A stretch of 64,000 nt of DNA from Neodiprion pinetum (lineage: Eukaryota; Arthropoda; Insecta; Hymenoptera; Diprionidae): the NCBI RefSeq assembly GCF_021155775.2, contig NC_060233.1, forward strand, positions 20,582,956-20,646,955, written 5' to 3'. The notes under the pieces are model-generated. The model saw nothing but the letters and a program-made list of their open reading frames with translations, did no database searches and was not told where the DNA came from. The position numbers and the translations under genes were made by a program. Each line of letters opens with the position of its first letter. Position 1 is the first letter of the stretch. Shown piece after piece: positions 60,807 to 64,000 of this stretch.

Positions 60807-62849
60807 CAGGGTGTCCCTAAATTGAGGGACACGGACCAGCCAGCGTGATACCTGACTGAAATGCAACCGAGAATTTCTTTACCGGAAGCTCGTCCGACGC
60901 ATAGTTTTTGAATTATAAGCGATAGTGTTAGGCCAATCAGAGTGCACCATTTCATCTGGATTTGCCGCTACGGAAATTGCTGTTTTGTTCGTCTGGGTGA
61001 ATTATTATTATTCGGTTACAAATCAAAACTCGGCACCTCCCCTCTCTCACTGTTGTACCCCTTCTCGAGCGCTGACCTCGGTATTGTTGCCGCGGCACAC
61101 GCTGCCGGCCGCACACTCGTGTGTGTGAAACATAAGCGAATGCCCAGCTACACAATACTACGAAACACATCTACAAGTGAAAATAAAAATAAATCTCGAA
61201 ATAAATCAGCGGATTCAAGATTTAATGTTATAAAACACTTCCAATCATCGATGTATGCATAAAACTAGAGATTTTAGATGATTGATATGCCGTTAGGGTT
61301 CATAATCAGTCATTCAATCAATCTGAATTATGCTTTCCGAACATTTTTTGTGTCTTTGCAACATAACTTTTCCACTAGTTTGAAATTCATCATTGACATC
61401 CGATTTTTCAATAATGCGAGGGAACAACAACTCGCTGAATTGACGTGTCAATAGGTTTGTAAATCACTCACGATTCACCTGAGTTAACACAAAAAAACTG
61501 AATAAATGAGAATTCACCGAATCACTAAAAATGATAACTGAAATCATGAGAATTATTTAAGATATAACTGAATTAGGAAGAGTTGTAATAAGTCAAGTTA
61601 CTTCGAATTACTTTAGATTCGTGCCAAATTTTATGTTTAGAGAGAAAAATAATTAAATTCAGATAAAAAAGTAATTTTAAATCAAGAAGAAGAAAATTCC
61701 CAAATACCTGAATTCAAATGAAGCAATTTCAATTTAATAAATCTATCTGAATTTGAGGAAAAATAATTATTATTATTTGGAATAGAAAAATGAAGTCGAA
61801 TGACATGAATAAATTCAATTAATTCAACTCAAAAAAATATGGTGTCATTCAAATTCCCAGTTATTTCCTCGTCGATTCAATGTGGGTCTGGAACCGCTTG
61901 TTTACTCATACGAACGATGCAATACAGTATCGGTGTATGTGATTTAAGTATCGATTACTCAAAATTTGTCAAACTTAAAAATATTTTGAATAAGACTATG
62001 AATTATCGAAATATCTCTTCTGATATTAAGACTACACGCAGAAATTTACCAAATTGATTAATTTTTACATTGATCTCAACAATTTCAACGTTACTTGCCA
62101 CTCCAGACCCACATTGAATCGACGAGGAAATAACTAGGAATTTGAATGACACCATATTTTTTTGAGTTGAATTGATTGAATTTATTCATGTAATTCGACT
62201 TCATTTTTCTATTCCAAATAATAATAATTATTTTTTTCTCAAATTCAGATAGATTTATTAAATTGAAATTGCTTCATTTGAATTCAGGTATTTGGGAATT
62301 TTCTTCTTCTTGATTTGAAATTACTTTTTTATTTGAATTTGAACCCTAACGGCATATCAATCATCTAAAATCTCTAGTTTTATGCATACATCGATGATTG
62401 GAAGTGTTTTATAACATTAAATCTTAAATCCGCTGATTTATTTGGAGATTTATTTTTATTTTCACTCGTAGATGTGTGTTTCGTAGTATTGTGTAACTGG
62501 GCATTCGCTTATTTTCACACACACGAGTGTGCGTCCGTGGGTGTGCGGCCGGCAGCGTGTGCCGAGGCAACAATACCGAGGTCAGCGCTCGAGAAGGGGT
62601 ACAACAGCGAGTGAGGAGAGGTGCCGATATTTACTTTGTAACCGAATAATAATAATTCACCCAGCGAACAAAACAGCAATTTCCGTGGCGGCAAATCCAG
62701 ATGAAATGGTGCACTCTGATTGGCCTAACGCTATCGCTTATAATTCAAAAACTATGCGTCGGACGAGCTTCCGGTAAAGAAATTCTCGGTTGCATTTCAG
62801 TCAGGTATCACGCTGGCTGGTCCGTGTCCCACAATTTAGGGACACCCTG
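60807..62849. mobile_element. Foldback element 3 (right arm deleted, centre inverted)
   Basis: 2043 bp with the same ends and arms as foldback element 1. The left arm is about 60807-61901. The right arm runs from about 62102 to 62849, with a ~350-bp internal deletion at 62340: the arm jumps from tatttgaattt to gaaccctaacgg, where element 1 has the intervening bases at about 34491-34838. The central segment is in the opposite orientation relative to the flanks compared with element 1 (aaccgcttgtttac on the left here, gtaaacaagcggct on the right there). Flanked by tata. Confidence 0.88.
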
Positions 62850-63485
62850 TATATAGATATATATGTATATATATATTTATATATATTCATATTATACAAT
62901 AATATAATAAAATATAGATGAAGGTAATTGAGGTAAATAGTGTTATGGAATAAAAAATGATTGTGAATAGAAAAAATTATAAAAAAATAAAATAAAATGA
63001 AAAACATACAAATGATCAAAAATATTCAGGATTTTTCAAATAATCAAACATAATTTTAAAAAATTGAAATAATGTGAGTAAAGATTTTTTTTTTCAATTT
63101 CCCATTTTTTAAAATTAAATTGAAAATCATAATATACATGTGTATATATATATATATAGACATATATATAGATACATATATGTATATATGCATATATATG
63201 TATACATATATTTATATATATTTATATTATACAATAATATAATAGAATATAAATGAAGGTAATTGAGGTTAATAATGTAATGAAATAAAAAATGATTGTG
63301 AATGGGAGAAATTATAAAAAAAATTAAATGAAATAAAAAATAAGCGAATACTTGAAAATATTTAGGATTTTTCTGATGATTATACATAATTTAAAGAAAT
63401 TCAAATATTGTGGAAAATTTTTTTTCTTATCAATATCCCTCTTTTCGAAAGTAAACTGAAAATTATAATATACTTACATAAATAA

Positions 63486-63576
<91 letters not shown>

Positions 63577-64000
63577 GATATATATGTATATATATATTTA
63601 TATATATTTATATTATACATTAATATAATAAAATAAAGATGAAGGTAATTGAGGTAAATAGTGTTATGGAATAAAAAATGATTGTGAATGAAAAAAATTA
63701 TAAAACAATGATATAAAATGAAAAATAAGCGAATATTCGAAAATCTTGAGGATTTTTCTAATAATTATACATATTTTTGATAAATTGAAATGATGAAAGA
63801 AAAATTTTTTTTTTTTTAATTTCCTATTCTTTGAAATTAAATTGAAAATTATAATATACATATGTGTATATATATATATATATATATACATATATATACA
63901 TATATATGTATACATACATTTACGTATATTTATATTATACAATAATATAATAAAATAAAAATGAAGGTCATTGAGGTAAATAAAGTAAAAAAATAAAAAA
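62850..64000 (+). repeat. AT-rich satellite array, block 10 (continues beyond window)
   Basis: Usual monomers and orientation, with a long TA run at 63491-63559. The array runs off the end of the window. Confidence 0.92.

Overview
The window looks like heterochromatin from an arthropod, most likely an insect. I see no single-copy host gene. The background is a very AT-rich satellite. Head-to-tail monomers of roughly 320-440 bp, all in the same orientation, make up about 29 kb of the 64 kb. Each monomer has a conserved core of about 220 bp and a TA/CATATATG-rich spacer of variable length. Nine transposable elements have landed in this array, most of them in the TA spacers. The insect call rests on Ty3/gypsy elements with 4-bp target duplications, a tRNA-Leu-like primer site of the mdg3 type, a remnant resembling an insect errantivirus envelope, a 67-bp intron with insect-like splice sites, and a Helitron carrying an OTU-domain remnant. 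The order or species cannot be read from the sequence.

Layout: satellite 1-8691. LTR element 1 (8692-16021, + strand) has 437-bp LTRs. Its gag has three zinc knuckles, and a -1 frameshift signal leads into a pol that has lost its reverse transcriptase but carries two macro (ADP-ribose-binding) domains between RNase H and integrase. Satellite 16026-23061. LTR element 2 (23062-30951, - strand) has an intact pol (PR-RT-RH-IN). It also has a 3' cassette with a deoxynucleoside kinase on the element's own strand and a convergent, spliced, cysteine-rich gene on the opposite strand. Satellite 30952-32850. Foldback element 1 (32851-35349). Satellite. LTR element 3 (36511-43057, - strand) is a relative of element 2 without the cassette. 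Satellite. Foldback element 2 (46068-46681). Satellite. A Helitron (48874-50663) contains a broken OTU protease and an AT-hook-like repeat protein. Satellite. A probable solo LTR (53132-54986). Satellite. A DNA transposon with ~700-bp inverted termini and a 654-aa transposase (56066-60113). Satellite. Foldback element 3 (60807-62849). Satellite to the end.

How the genes fit together: in elements 2 and 3, gag and pol overlap by a -1 shift. In element 2 the shift site is a textbook A-AAA-AAC immediately before the gag stop. The kinase would supply dNTP precursors during reverse transcription. It has no ATG of its own, but a good 3' splice site lies just upstream of it, so a spliced subgenomic mRNA is the likeliest route of expression. 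The opposite-strand gene keeps its intron, as expected if a genomic fragment with two convergent genes was captured and only sense-strand introns were lost during retrotransposition. Element 1 has nearly identical LTRs although it lacks RT, which suggests recent mobilisation in trans. The two accessory-gene elements (kinase plus antisense gene; tandem macro domains) are the most unusual content. I cannot search databases, so novelty is not established.
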